A stretch of DNA of 64,000 nucleotides from Clostridiales bacterium (GTDB taxonomy: Bacteria > Bacillota > Clostridia > Oscillospirales > Oscillospiraceae), in NCBI GenBank assembly GCA_019415645.1, contig DXYV01000010.1, positions 1 through 64,000 on the forward strand. Reading direction: 5' to 3'. The number at the start of each line of letters is the position of its first letter. Positions within the stretch are counted from its first letter, which is position 1. The notes under the pieces are model-generated. The model searched no databases and had not been told where the DNA came from. It was given only the letters and a program-made list of their open reading frames with translations. Positions 22,442 to 31,524 of this stretch are shown here, in pieces. Both the position numbers and the translations under genes were made by a program.

Positions 22442-25400
22442 ATGGCGACCTATCAGATCTACGAACTCACTGCCCGGGCAGTGATGAGTTATGCCGCGGA
22501 GCAAGACGGCGTTTACACCTTTGCTCTGAACCGCAGCGCCACCGAACACTGCAAGGTACCGGGTGCCAAGCACGAGCAGGACAGCTGCGCCATGTTCCAC
22601 CAGCTGATGTACCATCTCCACGGGAAGGGCTGGCGGGAGCATGGAGAGGAGAAGGTTACCGCCCTTTCCGATGTGCTGTTCTATATGGACTTCGCCGGGA
22701 TCTTTGACCGGCGTGGAACCGGAAGGACGCAGCAGGCCCGCCGGGAAAAGGCCAGAGACATGTTCCGTCCAGAGGGGATCACCCTGGACTTCGGCGGCGG
22801 TTCCTGCCGCTATGTGGCCTTTGAGCGCTCCGCCAGCATGAGCCGCCAGTCCCGCCTCTCCTTCATCCGGGCGGAACTGTACGAGCCCATGCGCCGGCGG
22901 ATCATGCTGAATATGGAACTGGGCCGATGCCAACTCAGTAAACTCTACGCCTACAATGGTCTCCTGTTCTCCAGCGGAACCCGGGTGGACGGCATCCGCA
23001 TTGAAAAACCTCACCGGGTCATCGTCATAGACAATCCAACCAAGAGAGTGGAGCGAGCCCCTGTCATTACCCTGCTGGAAGGCAGAGAGCCGGGAACCTT
23101 TTACCGGGCAGATACACTGGAAGATCTGGACATCACCTGCTTTGACGGCGTGGGCCTCATCTCCAAAGAGTATGCGGAGGTAGTGGACAAGGCTTGCTGC
23201 GGCAGCCATACCCACACCTCCTTCCAGATCCGGATGCCCTACATCAAGGGGATGCTCCATCAGGTGGATTTCAAGGACTTTTTGAAGCGCAGCGGCACCC
23301 AGAGCATCGTGGACATCTGGGGCAAGGCGCACCCTGTCCGCAGTGTGGACATCATTCTCACCCGCAGTCAATTCAAAGCCTACGGCTGGCTACGGGAAAA
23401 CAATATGACCTGGGAGGACTACTGGGACGCCTTCCGGGACTACAACCACGCTCTGTACATCACCAACCTGAGCAAGACGGAGCCAGAGAAATTGGTGGAG
23501 CTCAACTACCAGTTCCTCTCCACCCTCTCCATCCAGCCGGAGGAGTTTCGCCCCGCCGGCCTGCCGGAGGGCTGGGACCACAGTCCGAAGGACGATCCCC
23601 GGCAGTGGCTGACCAAGGCCACCGAGACGGCCTACTATAACTTTCGTGCCAATGAAGCATATCAGCAGGAATACTTTCGCCGGGGCCTGAGCCAGCCAAA
23701 AGGAAGCCGGGCCAACATCATGGCCCGGGTGCTGGAGAAAAATTCAAAGTTTATCCGGGAGCCTATCTATACCGAGCAGCTGGACGGACAGGCCCGGAAG
23801 ATCCTCCGAGGCTACGCCGTTGGGCGGTTGCTGGTGTCAGGGGACAACCGATTCCTCTCCGGTGATCTGCTGGAACTGCTGCGGCAGTTAATTGCGCCCC
23901 GTGTGTTCCAGTTGCCCGGTGAGCGGGACTTCTGCAATCAGGTGATGGGAGATTTCTTTGCGGAGGACAGCTTCTTTGCTCCTGGTGCAGCCTATGACCA
24001 CGAGGACAGCTGCACCCTTCTCCGCAATCCCCACATCGCCCGGAACGAGGAATTGCAGCTGTCGGTGTATCCGGGGGGAGACGCACTGCGCCAGCATTAC
24101 CTGGGCCACCTCACCGATGTGGTCATGGTGTCTGCAGACAGTTTGGCAGCGGAACGGTTGGGCGGTGCGGACTATGACGGCGACCTCATCAAGACCATTG
24201 CCGATCCCATTCTGAACCGCTGCGTGAAGCGGAACTATGATTACGATGTCCATCAGCAGCTCTCCAACAACGCCAACCTGCCCCTGCTGAAGATCCCCGC
24301 TCTCTCCGCACCCAAGTCCGACGCCAACGACTGGCAGTCCCGGTTTCAGACAGTGGAAAACACCTTTGCCGCCCGCATTGGACAGATCTGCAACGCTGCC
24401 CTGGATCGCAGCGTCATCGCCTACAACGACCACGCCGACCCGGAGGAGCGAAAGCGGTGCCGCCAGGACTTGGAGGCCCTGGCCATTTACAGCGGGCTGG
24501 AGATCGATGCGGCCAAGACCGGTGTGCGGCCCAACCTGGATGAATTTCTGGGCGTGAGGAAGGTAAAACGCACTCCATTCCTCCAGTACAAATATCTGTT
24601 GGAGCATGCGGAGGAACGCCGCCGTGCCTGGTACGAGCCCACCCACCGGGAGCGGCTGGAGACCTTCTTTGCCGGGATCGACTGGGACACGGTGGACTCC
24701 CCGGTGGAGCGATTGCCCTGGCTGGCCCGCCAGCTGGAGCGCAACACGCCCAAGATTCAGGAGAAACCAGCGAAGGATAGCGAACTATTTACCTTCGCCC
24801 AGGAACGAAGTTGGAAGAAACAGCTGAATGAGAACATTCTTTCTTCTGTCTCTGCCTTGCTGTGGGACTACGAGCACTGTCTCTCCCGCATTCGGGCCTG
24901 CCGCGCCCCTGCCAAGGGACAGCAGCGAAAAACGGACATTGACCGCATTCTCTACGCCAGGGGACAGGAAGAAGTCTACGACAGCGACGAACTGTATGCC
25001 TTCTTCCAGCAGCTCTCCCCGGAGCGTATCGCCGCTCTGCGAAAGGAGATTGTGGAACAGCAGTGGCACCTGATGACAGAAGCACAGAGAGAAACATTCC
25101 TGCGGGAGTGGCTGCCGGAGGGAGCCGACTACTACGATCTCCTGACCGACTTCCGCCACGGCGGATTCCGTATACTGGGGGATCTGGTCTGTGACATCGA
25201 CGATCTGGAGACGGCCCGGGAACGAAAGCAGCTCCGCCGCCCGACGGATTCCCCGGCCTTCCAGAAGATGATGGAGGCCTATCTGTCCGCCCCCTTCAGC
25301 GGCAACGAGCGGGCCGTGGTGTCCAAGGTCTGCCGCAAGCTGCTGAATAAGATTATCCGTCCCAGCCTGGCGGCACCCTATGTGGTGGCCATTGGCAAGC

Positions 25401-25471
25401 GGAACCTGCTGTGGGATCTGCTGCCGGACCACATTGAGGAACATGTGCTGGAGGTGGATCATGCTGAATGA
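22442..25471 (+). CDS. RNA-dependent-RNA-polymerase-like protein (cellular RdRP/QDE-1 family) on a mobile element
   Basis: A 1009-aa protein with the ordered motif set of cellular (eukaryotic-type, double-psi beta-barrel) RdRPs: FQIRMPYIKGML with Lys269; LTRSQFKAY (R308, K312); the run TLLRNPHIARNEELQLSVYPG near 535-555; LTDVVMVSADSL; the catalytic GGADYDGDLI with D577, D579 and D581 (DbDGD); then RIGQICNAALD and the helix LEALAIYSGLEIDAAKTG with K692. The catalytic motif is also the metal site of the beta' subunit of RNA polymerase (ADFDGD), to which this family is related; phage YonO is a studied bacterial relative. It should polymerise RNA from a DNA or RNA template; which one is unknown. 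First gene of a two-gene unit, 11-bp overlap with its partner. No nuclease or reverse-transcriptase motif seen. Confidence 0.88.
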   Translation: MATYQIYELTARAVMSYAAEQDGVYTFALNRSATEHCKVPGAKHEQDSCAMFHQLMYHLHGKGWREHGEEKVTALSDVLFYMDFAGIFDRRGTGRTQQARREKARDMFRPEGITLDFGGGSCRYVAFERSASMSRQSRLSFIRAELYEPMRRRIMLNMELGRCQLSKLYAYNGLLFSSGTRVDGIRIEKPHRVIVIDNPTKRVERAPVITLLEGREPGTFYRADTLEDLDITCFDGVGLISKEYAEVVDKACCGSHTHTSFQIRMPYIKGMLHQVDFKDFLKRSGTQSIVDIWGKAHPVRSVDIILTRSQFKAYGWLRENNMTWEDYWDAFRDYNHALYITNLSKTEPEKLVELNYQFLSTLSIQPEEFRPAGLPEGWDHSPKDDPRQWLTKATETAYYNFRANEAYQQEYFRRGLSQPKGSRANIMARVLEKNSKFIREPIYTEQLDGQARKILRGYAVGRLLVSGDNRFLSGDLLELLRQLIAPRVFQLPGERDFCNQVMGDFFAEDSFFAPGAAYDHEDSCTLLRNPHIARNEELQLSVYPGGDALRQHYLGHLTDVVMVSADSLAAERLGGADYDGDLIKTIADPILNRCVKRNYDYDVHQQLSNNANLPLLKIPALSAPKSDANDWQSRFQTVENTFAARIGQICNAALDRSVIAYNDHADPEERKRCRQDLEALAIYSGLEIDAAKTGVRPNLDEFLGVRKVKRTPFLQYKYLLEHAEERRRAWYEPTHRERLETFFAGIDWDTVDSPVERLPWLARQLERNTPKIQEKPAKDSELFTFAQERSWKKQLNENILSSVSALLWDYEHCLSRIRACRAPAKGQQRKTDIDRILYARGQEEVYDSDELYAFFQQLSPERIAALRKEIVEQQWHLMTEAQRETFLREWLPEGADYYDLLTDFRHGGFRILGDLVCDIDDLETARERKQLRRPTDSPAFQKMMEAYLSAPFSGNERAVVSKVCRKLLNKIIRPSLAAPYVVAIGKRNLLWDLLPDHIEEHVLEVDHAE

Positions 25472-26339
25472 GTGGAAGGAATTTCAGGACTACACCGGTG
25501 CGGTAAAGTACACCGCCCGGAACAAGCAGGACACCACCTACCTGGGCCGCTTCACCTTCGACACCATCCTGGATTTCGAGGGACTCAACCGGGTGCTGAC
25601 CATCCTGGCAAGAGGGTTTCTGTTTCATAACGAGAATGGCAGCCCGGTCAAAGCGCCCTGGGAACGCATCGACTATGCCAAGCGGGGCCTGTGCGCCTGG
25701 TGCAGTGTGCCGGACAGCAAAAAAGCCACGCCCCGGGAGGCGTGGCAGTTCGGCAGTGATTTTGGGGACCTTCATTCTGAATTCCCCAGCCTTGTGGAGG
25801 AAAACGGCAGCGGATGGTTTCACCGCCATGTACATCGAGTGGCGGATTTTGTGCGGAAAAATCCCAAGCGGGTATCCAGCAGCGCTCAGAAGAAGTGCGC
25901 CGCCATTGAGAAGGGCTTTGACCGGGCCTGGCGGGACAAGGTGATCCAGATGCAGATTCCCCTGTTCGCCCCCACCACCAAGGGGCAGTGGGGCCTGCGG
26001 TTTGACAGTTTTCTGGCCCAGGCTCTGGAGCTGGGGCCGCTCCGGACGGAGGAACCGATACTTCCACTCGCATTGGTGGAGCAACTTCGCAGCCTCACGC
26101 CTAAGGGCGTTCCGATGGAGATGGTGGAGACGCTGGCGGCCTACTACCTTGCCAACAAGCCGGAGGACTCCGACTGGGTGGTGCTGCCGGTGGCCAACTT
26201 TGACGCGTACTTCGGCACCACCAGCTTTGGGCGAAAGTATCTCAAGCAGATCCCAGAGACCATCATGGAACGCTCGGAGACTGGCTTTGGGCTGTGTCGG
26301 TATCGGTTGAGCGACACCCTTGCAATTAAGCAGGGATAG
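25461..26339 (+). CDS. Unknown protein translationally coupled to the RdRP-like polymerase
   Basis: A 292-aa soluble protein with no family I recognise. It is rich in aromatics and charge: LGRFTFDTILDFEGLNRVL near 28-46, a C-x2-C pair (GLCAWCSV near 75-82), HRHVHRVADFVRK near 120-132, then helical regions and a C-terminal VLPVANFDAYFGTTSFGRKY. ATG 25461 lies 11 bp inside the polymerase gene, with GGAGG (25450-25454) in the polymerase 3' end at a 6-nt gap, so the two are made together. It is the best candidate for a subunit, template-handling factor or effector of the polymerase, but this rests on position alone. Confidence 0.78.
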   Translation: MLNEWKEFQDYTGAVKYTARNKQDTTYLGRFTFDTILDFEGLNRVLTILARGFLFHNENGSPVKAPWERIDYAKRGLCAWCSVPDSKKATPREAWQFGSDFGDLHSEFPSLVEENGSGWFHRHVHRVADFVRKNPKRVSSSAQKKCAAIEKGFDRAWRDKVIQMQIPLFAPTTKGQWGLRFDSFLAQALELGPLRTEEPILPLALVEQLRSLTPKGVPMEMVETLAAYYLANKPEDSDWVVLPVANFDAYFGTTSFGRKYLKQIPETIMERSETGFGLCRYRLSDTLAIKQG

Positions 26340-26341
26340 AA

Positions 26342-26632
26342 TCAGGCATCCATCTCCGCTTCTTCCACTGGAGATGGATGCCTGTCCATTTCAAAGTGAT
26401 TCAGTTCATATGCCAGTTCCCACGCTAATTTAAACCCACAAAGGAAACTGTCCACGGAGCGTTCCTCCGCAATCAGGCCCTGTGCGTCCATGATCCGCAG
26501 TATCAGTTTTCTCTCTGGTTTTTCCAGACGCTCGATGAGCTGCTGGTGACAAGTTTCAATTTCCTGCTCGGCCTCCTCCATAGGCAGCGGGGTGTAAAAT
26601 CTGTCGTACAGTAATTTCAGCGTATCGTGCAT
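26342..26632 (-). CDS. Small helical protein (DUF6809-like)
   Basis: A 96-aa acidic, helical protein starting MHDTLKLLYDRFYTPLP, with a central CHQQLIERLEKPERKLILRIMDAQ and FLCGFKLAWELAYELN near 62-77. This layout is familiar from short proteins on clostridial mobile elements (DUF6809 is my best match, from memory). ATG 26632 follows AAGGAGG at 8 nt. It is convergent with the polymerase unit, with only 2 bp between stops, and its last codons contain the hairpin that probably ends that transcript. Function unknown. Confidence 0.65.
   Translation of the reverse strand: MHDTLKLLYDRFYTPLPMEEAEQEIETCHQQLIERLEKPERKLILRIMDAQGLIAEERSVDSFLCGFKLAWELAYELNHFEMDRHPSPVEEAEMDA
26343..26384. terminator. Hairpin at the convergent end of the polymerase operon
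   Basis: 15-bp perfect arms CAGGCATCCATCTCC / GGAGATGGATGCCTG with a 12-nt loop, beginning 4 bp after the partner gene stop and lying within the 3' end of the opposite gene. Only a modest T-run (TCCATTT) follows. Confidence 0.6.
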
Positions 26633-26725
26633 GTGCCTCGCCTCCTTACAGCGCAACAACATATCACAGTCTTTCAACAAAATCCACTGTAAGTTTCTCA
26701 TAAATTTTTTACATACCGCCCCGCC

Positions 26726-26755
26726 TTGACCCCTTGCCCTGTCATCTTCTATAAT
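26726..26755 (+). promoter_or_regulatory. Predicted promoter of the LuxR-type regulator
   Basis: -35 TTGACC (26726-26731), 18-bp spacer, -10 TATAAT (26750-26755), then GGGGAGG before ATG 26784. Confidence 0.7.
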
Positions 26756-26783
26756 AAAGAAAAATAACTTTGGGGAGGTTCCT

Positions 26784-27983
26784 ATGGACTACATCACCGC
26801 GCGGGAGGCAGCGGAAAAGTGGGGCGTGTCAGAGCGCCGGATCAATCAATATTGTGCCGAGGACCGCATCCCCGGTGCGGAGCGGTTCGGCGGGGCCTGG
26901 GCCATCCCCGCTGACGCCGAAAAGCCCGGCGACCCCCGCAAACAGAAAACGCAAACCGCACCCCCAAGTGCGAAGCAAGCGCCGGAGCTGTTTCCCGGCT
27001 TCATGCCCCTGATGAACACCCCATTCCGTCCCGGGTGCTGTAAGGAAGCCATTGCCCGCATGGAAGCCGGTCCGAAAAAGGACATTGCCCTGGCGGAGTA
27101 CCACTATTTCAGCGGGCAGGCGGAAAAGGCCATGCAGGAAACGGAAGGTTATCTTACGGCGGCTGACGGCGGGATTCGTCTTTCCGCCTGTCTGCTTTTC
27201 GCCTATGCCTGCCTGTCCATGGGGCGCATCGACCATGCCCAAAACGCCCTGGGTGAGATCCGGCGCACCCTGGCTTCCGGCGGGGAGACCGACCCGGCGG
27301 CCCGCGCCACAGAGGCATTTGTGGCATTTGCGGCGGCGGTGCTGCTGCACCTGCCGTTGCCGGAGGAAATGCCGCCTGCGGAATCCTTTCTGCCCCTGCT
27401 GCCCCCCGGGCTGCGGGCCTTTGCCCTGTATGTGCAGGCCCACTATCTCTATCTGAAGGAGGAGTACGCCAACAGCGCCGGGATGGTGGAGGGAGCCCTT
27501 GCCATGGGAGCGTCCGCCTACCCCATCCCCGCCATCTACCTGCATCTGGTGGCGGTGATGGACTACATGAGTCTCAAGGCGACGGAAAAGGCCCAGACCC
27601 ATCTGCTGACCGCTTGGAAAATCGCCCGGCCGGACGATCTCATCGAAGCCTTCGGGGAGCACCACGGCCTGCTGGGGGCCATGCTGGAGGCGGCCATCAA
27701 GCCCGACTGGCCGGAGGATTTTAAGAGAATTATCGACATCACCTACCGTTTCTCTTCCGGCTGGCGTAGAGTTCACAACCCCATCACCGGCCATGATGTG
27801 GCCGACGATCTGACCACCACGGAGTTCGCCGTCTGCATGCTGGCGGCCCGGGGCTGGACCACCCGGGAGATCGCCGGCCACCTGAATATCTCCGCAAATA
27901 CCGCAAAACGCCATATTTCAGAGGCCATGAAAAAGCTGAAGGTGAAGAACCGGAAGAACCTGAAGCAGTATATGCTGCGATAG
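26784..27983 (+). CDS. Two-ended DNA-binding regulator (excisionase-like HTH plus LuxR-type HTH)
   Basis: A 399-aa regulator. The N-terminus (about 1-46, ITAREAAEKWGVSERRINQY ... RFGGAWAIP) is an excisionase/MerR-like winged helix. The centre (about 75-320) is alpha-helical, probably a TPR-like solenoid. The C-terminus (about 333-399) is a LuxR/GerE helix-turn-helix: LTTTEFAVCMLAARGWTTRE, then AGHLNISANTAKRHISEAMKKLKV. Such proteins are frequent in gut Firmicutes next to surface-protein genes. It stands 178 bp upstream of the repeat/SLH gene on the same strand and likely controls it. A hairpin without a T-run (GCCCGCGGG / CCCGCGGGC, 27991-28012) follows its stop. Confidence 0.85.
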   Translation: MDYITAREAAEKWGVSERRINQYCAEDRIPGAERFGGAWAIPADAEKPGDPRKQKTQTAPPSAKQAPELFPGFMPLMNTPFRPGCCKEAIARMEAGPKKDIALAEYHYFSGQAEKAMQETEGYLTAADGGIRLSACLLFAYACLSMGRIDHAQNALGEIRRTLASGGETDPAARATEAFVAFAAAVLLHLPLPEEMPPAESFLPLLPPGLRAFALYVQAHYLYLKEEYANSAGMVEGALAMGASAYPIPAIYLHLVAVMDYMSLKATEKAQTHLLTAWKIARPDDLIEAFGEHHGLLGAMLEAAIKPDWPEDFKRIIDITYRFSSGWRRVHNPITGHDVADDLTTTEFAVCMLAARGWTTREIAGHLNISANTAKRHISEAMKKLKVKNRKNLKQYMLR

Positions 27984-28041
27984 GAAACTGCCCGCGGGCC
28001 ATCCCGCGGGCATGACCCATTTTAGGGGGTAAAATAGGTCA

Positions 28042-28070
28042 TAGACCTTTCGGGGCATTTCGGATATAAT
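28042..28070 (+). promoter_or_regulatory. Predicted promoter of the repeat/SLH surface protein
   Basis: -35 TAGACC (28042-28047), 17-bp spacer, -10 TATAAT (28065-28070), 90 bp before the start codon. Confidence 0.6.
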
Positions 28071-28160
28071 GAAGATGTATTTGTTTGCCTTTGGGACGCG
28101 CCAGGGGCGAACGGGAGTAAAATCGGGAACTTCTTCTCAGCGGTGGAAAGGAGAACTCAT

Positions 28161-31100
28161 ATGAAAAAGAGATTGTTTGCCTCGCTGCTCTGCCTGGCGC
28201 TCTGCCTGGGGCTGCTGCCTGGCACGGCCTGGGCGAATGGGGATGGCGGTGTGAAGTACATCGAGCGGGGCTGGGACGGCAGCGCCGTGACAGAACAGGT
28301 AAAAACCATCGATACCTACACCACCATTACCAGCAACACCATCCAATGGAACAACGGCTGGTATGTGGCCCAGGGCGAAGTCACCATCGGCACGGATGAC
28401 GACCCTCAGCGCGTCACCGTCACCGGCGACGTTCACCTGATCCTGACGGACGGCTGCACCCTCACCGTCAACGGGGGTATCCAGCTGGAGGCGGGCAACA
28501 GCCTCACCATCTACGGCCAGTCGGACGGGGCGGACACCATGGGAAAACTGACCGCGTCCATCACTTCGGAAAACACGGACCTCTACAACGCCGCCATTGG
28601 TGGCAATACTGGAGAAACCGGCGGCACCCTGACCGTCTGTGGCGGCGCAGTGGAGGCCACGGTTACTGTCATCGATGTCTCCCAGAGCGATCCCGATACA
28701 TCTCAGGGGAACAATAACGGCTCTTTTGCTGGTGACTCCTATGGTGCAGCCATCGGCGGGGGCGGCTCAGAAACCGGTACCGGCGGCGACGGCGGAACCA
28801 TCACCATCTTCGGCGGCACGGTCCGGGCAGAAAGTGTCCTCGGTGCAGGCATCGGCGGCGGCAGCGGCGGTGGCGGCGGCGGCGACGGCGGCAAAGTCAC
28901 CATCTCCGGCGGCGCCGTCCGGGCGGAAAGCTACTATGGCGGCGGCATCGGCGGCGGCGGTGACCTCTCCGGCGGCGATACCGGCGGCGACGGCGGCACC
29001 ATCACCATCTCCGGCGGCACGGTCGAGGTTCAAAGTGTCTCCGGCGCAGGCATCGGCGGCGGTAACAGCGGACTCGGCCCTTCCGATTCTATTCCAAAAA
29101 AAGGAACCGGCGGCAGCGGAGGCAACATCACCATCTCCGGCGGCAGCGTGACGGCAACCACCATGACAGGCCGTACGATCGGACTGCTTGCAGAGCGGAA
29201 TCAAGGCAGATGGGCGGGTGCAGCCATCGGCGGCAGCTTCGGCGGCAGCAGCGGCAACATCACCATCTCCGGTGGCACCGTCACCGCCATCGTTTCCAGC
29301 CAAACCGCCCCGTATGCGGATCCGGACGCGGATCCCAAATACAGTGCGGGTATCGGCAGCAGCGATCACAGCATCGGCGGCGGCACCATCACCATCTCCG
29401 GCGGCACGGTCTTCGCCCAAAGCCCGGACGGCGCAGGCATCGGCTGCGGTGAAAACAGCGATGGAAGTGCTATCGTCATTGCCATCTCCGGCGGCACGGT
29501 CGAGGCCGTCAGCACCAACGGCGCGGGCATCGGCGGCGGTATGATTGAAGCGTTAAGCGCTATGGTGAATTTTGAAAAAACCTACAGCGGCGGCAAAATC
29601 ACAATCTCGGGCGGCTCGGTCTCCGCCCAAAGCACCAATGGCGCGGGCATCGGCAGCGGTGCGGTGATTTACGATGTGGAAGAGGTCTCCGAACGGAATA
29701 CGCCTGAAGTCAACGGCGGCGAAATCACCGTCTCCGGCGGCACGGTCTCCGCCCAAAGCGTCAGGGGCGCAGGCATCGGCGGCGGCAGCGGCCAAGTCAC
29801 CGTCGGCAGCACTGTCACGGTCGATCCCGATGCCCAGACGACCCCCAGTCTCACTTTGAGCAGCGGCAGCGGCGGCACCGTCACCATCTCCGGCGGCACG
29901 GTCGAGGCCGTCAGCACCGAGGGCGTTGGTATCGGCAGCGGCGGCATGCCTTTTTACCAGAGCGAATCCCACAATGTTGACCAATATATTCATTGCGTCA
30001 GCGGCAAAGCCGGCACCTTTGCCACCGGTACGGATGGGAACGCCATGCTCTTTGCCACCGGAAGAATAGCTCACATTGAGGATGACACCTCTGCTTGGCA
30101 AGGCGTGATTTTCCTGGACGGCAAGGGGCAGCTCTACGGTACTTCGGTGACCCTCTCCGAAGATGTTACCATTCCCAGCGGCAATACCCTGGAGATCGGG
30201 CAGGGGCAGACCCTTTCCGTTGACCGGGGTGTGACCATGACCATCGACAATGAGGACTGTCTCACCGGCGGGGGCACGCTGGGTGCGGGCGGCAGCTATC
30301 AAATTCTCAATCCCATGCCCGTGTTCACTCCGGCCACGCTGGTTTACACCGGCGGCGACCTCTCGGGAAGCGTATCGCTTACAGCGCCCGCCGGTCCAGT
30401 GTCCGTGATGGGGCAGGTGTTTACCATCAGCGGCTCGCCCAACTATGACGATTGGGTTATCACTACGCCCGCTGGCGGCATCCTCCAGGTGGGCACCTAT
30501 ACCGTCACGGCATACAGCGCGTCCCAGGGCCGTACGGTCTCCGGCCAGATCACCGTAATTGGGGATTCCTCCTCCACCCCCACTTATTCCGTCATTCTGC
30601 CGGGCAGGGTAGAGGGCGGCACCGTCACGGCGAAAAAGTCCTACGCGGAGGAAGGGGAGACCTTCCGTTTCACCGTCACCCCCGATGAGGGCTGGGAGTT
30701 GGACACTCTGAGCGTCACCGACAACCGGGGCACGGAGCTGGACGTGAAGTACGAGGGTGACAGTGTGTACTCCTTCAAAATGCCCGCCAGGCGGGTGGAG
30801 ATCCAGGTCTCCTTCCGGGAAATTCCCCCGGAGTCCCTGCCCTTTACGGATATAGCCGACAATGCCTGGTATGCCGATGCGGTGCGCTATGTCTATGAGC
30901 ACGGCCTTATGGCGGGCACCAGCGCCACCACCTTTGCCCCCGATGTGACCACCAGCCGGGCCATGATCGCCACCATCCTCTGGCGCATGGCAGGCAGCCC
31001 CGTGGTCAACTACGCCATGAACTACACCGATGTGGCCCAGGGCCAGTGGTGTTCCGAGGCCATCCGCTGGGCCACCAGCGAGGGCATTGTGGGCGGTTAC

Positions 31101-31400
31101 GGCAACGGCCTGTTCGGGACCAACGACCCCATCACCCGTGAGCAGTTGGCCACCATGCTGTGGCGCTACGCCCAGACCGAGGGCTACGATGTGAGCGTGG
31201 GCGAGAACACCAATATCCTGTCTTATACGGATGTGGCGGATCTCAGTGAGTATGCCATCTCCGCCATGCAGTGGGCCGTGGGCGCCGGGATCATCAACGG
31301 CACCGGCGACGGCTCCACCCTCAGTCCCCAGGGCCAGGCCACCCGGGCTCAGGCGGCGGTGATGCTTACGCGGTTCTGCGAGGAATATGTGACCTGGTAA
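28161..31400 (+). CDS. Secreted GAGIGGG-repeat protein with three SLH domains
   Basis: A 1079-aa exported cell-surface protein. A signal peptide (MKKRLFASLLCLALCLG..., ending AWA near residue 30) is followed by a beta-strand region, then from about 150 to 600 a long run of imperfect repeats built on ITISGGTV and GAGIGGG, each about 25-45 residues, suggesting a beta-helix. Next come an Ig-like/bacterial repeat module (about 800-900; GRVEGGTVTAKKSY and GETFRFTVTPDEGWEL) and three C-terminal S-layer homology domains (FTDIADNAWYADAVRYVYE and two more) that bind secondary cell wall polymer. ATG 28161 follows AAAGGAG; an ATG 18 bases upstream lacks one. A likely adhesin or surface coat, carried as element cargo. 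The repeats may vary by recombination. Confidence 0.88.
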   Translation: MKKRLFASLLCLALCLGLLPGTAWANGDGGVKYIERGWDGSAVTEQVKTIDTYTTITSNTIQWNNGWYVAQGEVTIGTDDDPQRVTVTGDVHLILTDGCTLTVNGGIQLEAGNSLTIYGQSDGADTMGKLTASITSENTDLYNAAIGGNTGETGGTLTVCGGAVEATVTVIDVSQSDPDTSQGNNNGSFAGDSYGAAIGGGGSETGTGGDGGTITIFGGTVRAESVLGAGIGGGSGGGGGGDGGKVTISGGAVRAESYYGGGIGGGGDLSGGDTGGDGGTITISGGTVEVQSVSGAGIGGGNSGLGPSDSIPKKGTGGSGGNITISGGSVTATTMTGRTIGLLAERNQGRWAGAAIGGSFGGSSGNITISGGTVTAIVSSQTAPYADPDADPKYSAGIGSSDHSIGGGTITISGGTVFAQSPDGAGIGCGENSDGSAIVIAISGGTVEAVSTNGAGIGGGMIEALSAMVNFEKTYSGGKITISGGSVSAQSTNGAGIGSGAVIYDVEEVSERNTPEVNGGEITVSGGTVSAQSVRGAGIGGGSGQVTVGSTVTVDPDAQTTPSLTLSSGSGGTVTISGGTVEAVSTEGVGIGSGGMPFYQSESHNVDQYIHCVSGKAGTFATGTDGNAMLFATGRIAHIEDDTSAWQGVIFLDGKGQLYGTSVTLSEDVTIPSGNTLEIGQGQTLSVDRGVTMTIDNEDCLTGGGTLGAGGSYQILNPMPVFTPATLVYTGGDLSGSVSLTAPAGPVSVMGQVFTISGSPNYDDWVITTPAGGILQVGTYTVTAYSASQGRTVSGQITVIGDSSSTPTYSVILPGRVEGGTVTAKKSYAEEGETFRFTVTPDEGWELDTLSVTDNRGTELDVKYEGDSVYSFKMPARRVEIQVSFREIPPESLPFTDIADNAWYADAVRYVYEHGLMAGTSATTFAPDVTTSRAMIATILWRMAGSPVVNYAMNYTDVAQGQWCSEAIRWATSEGIVGGYGNGLFGTNDPITREQLATMLWRYAQTEGYDVSVGENTNILSYTDVADLSEYAISAMQWAVGAGIINGTGDGSTLSPQGQATRAQAAVMLTRFCEEYVTW
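28780..29960 (+). repeat. Coding tandem-like repeats of the surface protein
   Basis: About a dozen degenerate copies of a unit encoding ITISGGTV...GAGIGGG, with GGCGGC-rich DNA. Units differ in length and sequence, so these are diverged protein repeats and not a uniform satellite. Confidence 0.85.
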
Positions 31401-31417
31401 GCGCTAAAACAGAACAG

Positions 31418-31455
31418 CAGCCCCCGTTGACCATTGGCCAGCGGGGGCTGTTTTT
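31418..31455 (+). terminator. Terminator of the surface-protein gene
   Basis: Arms CAGCCCCCG / CGGGGGCTG followed by TTTTT, 17 bp after the stop. Confidence 0.85.
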
Positions 31456-31524
31456 CAATCTTCTCCCGGTTTTTTCAGGTCAATGACCCCTCCCGAATAC
31501 CCACGGTAGAGCCCGCCGGTTTCG

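Noticed and set aside
22442..25471. Reverse transcriptase or DNA polymerase identity for the large element protein
   Set aside because: No YxDD or family A/B polymerase motifs; the DYDGD and KTG blocks fit the double-psi-barrel RNA polymerase/RdRP group.
28780..29960. CRISPR-like repeat array
   Set aside because: The repeats are in frame, vary in length, encode ITISGGTV/GAGIGGG units and have no unique spacers.
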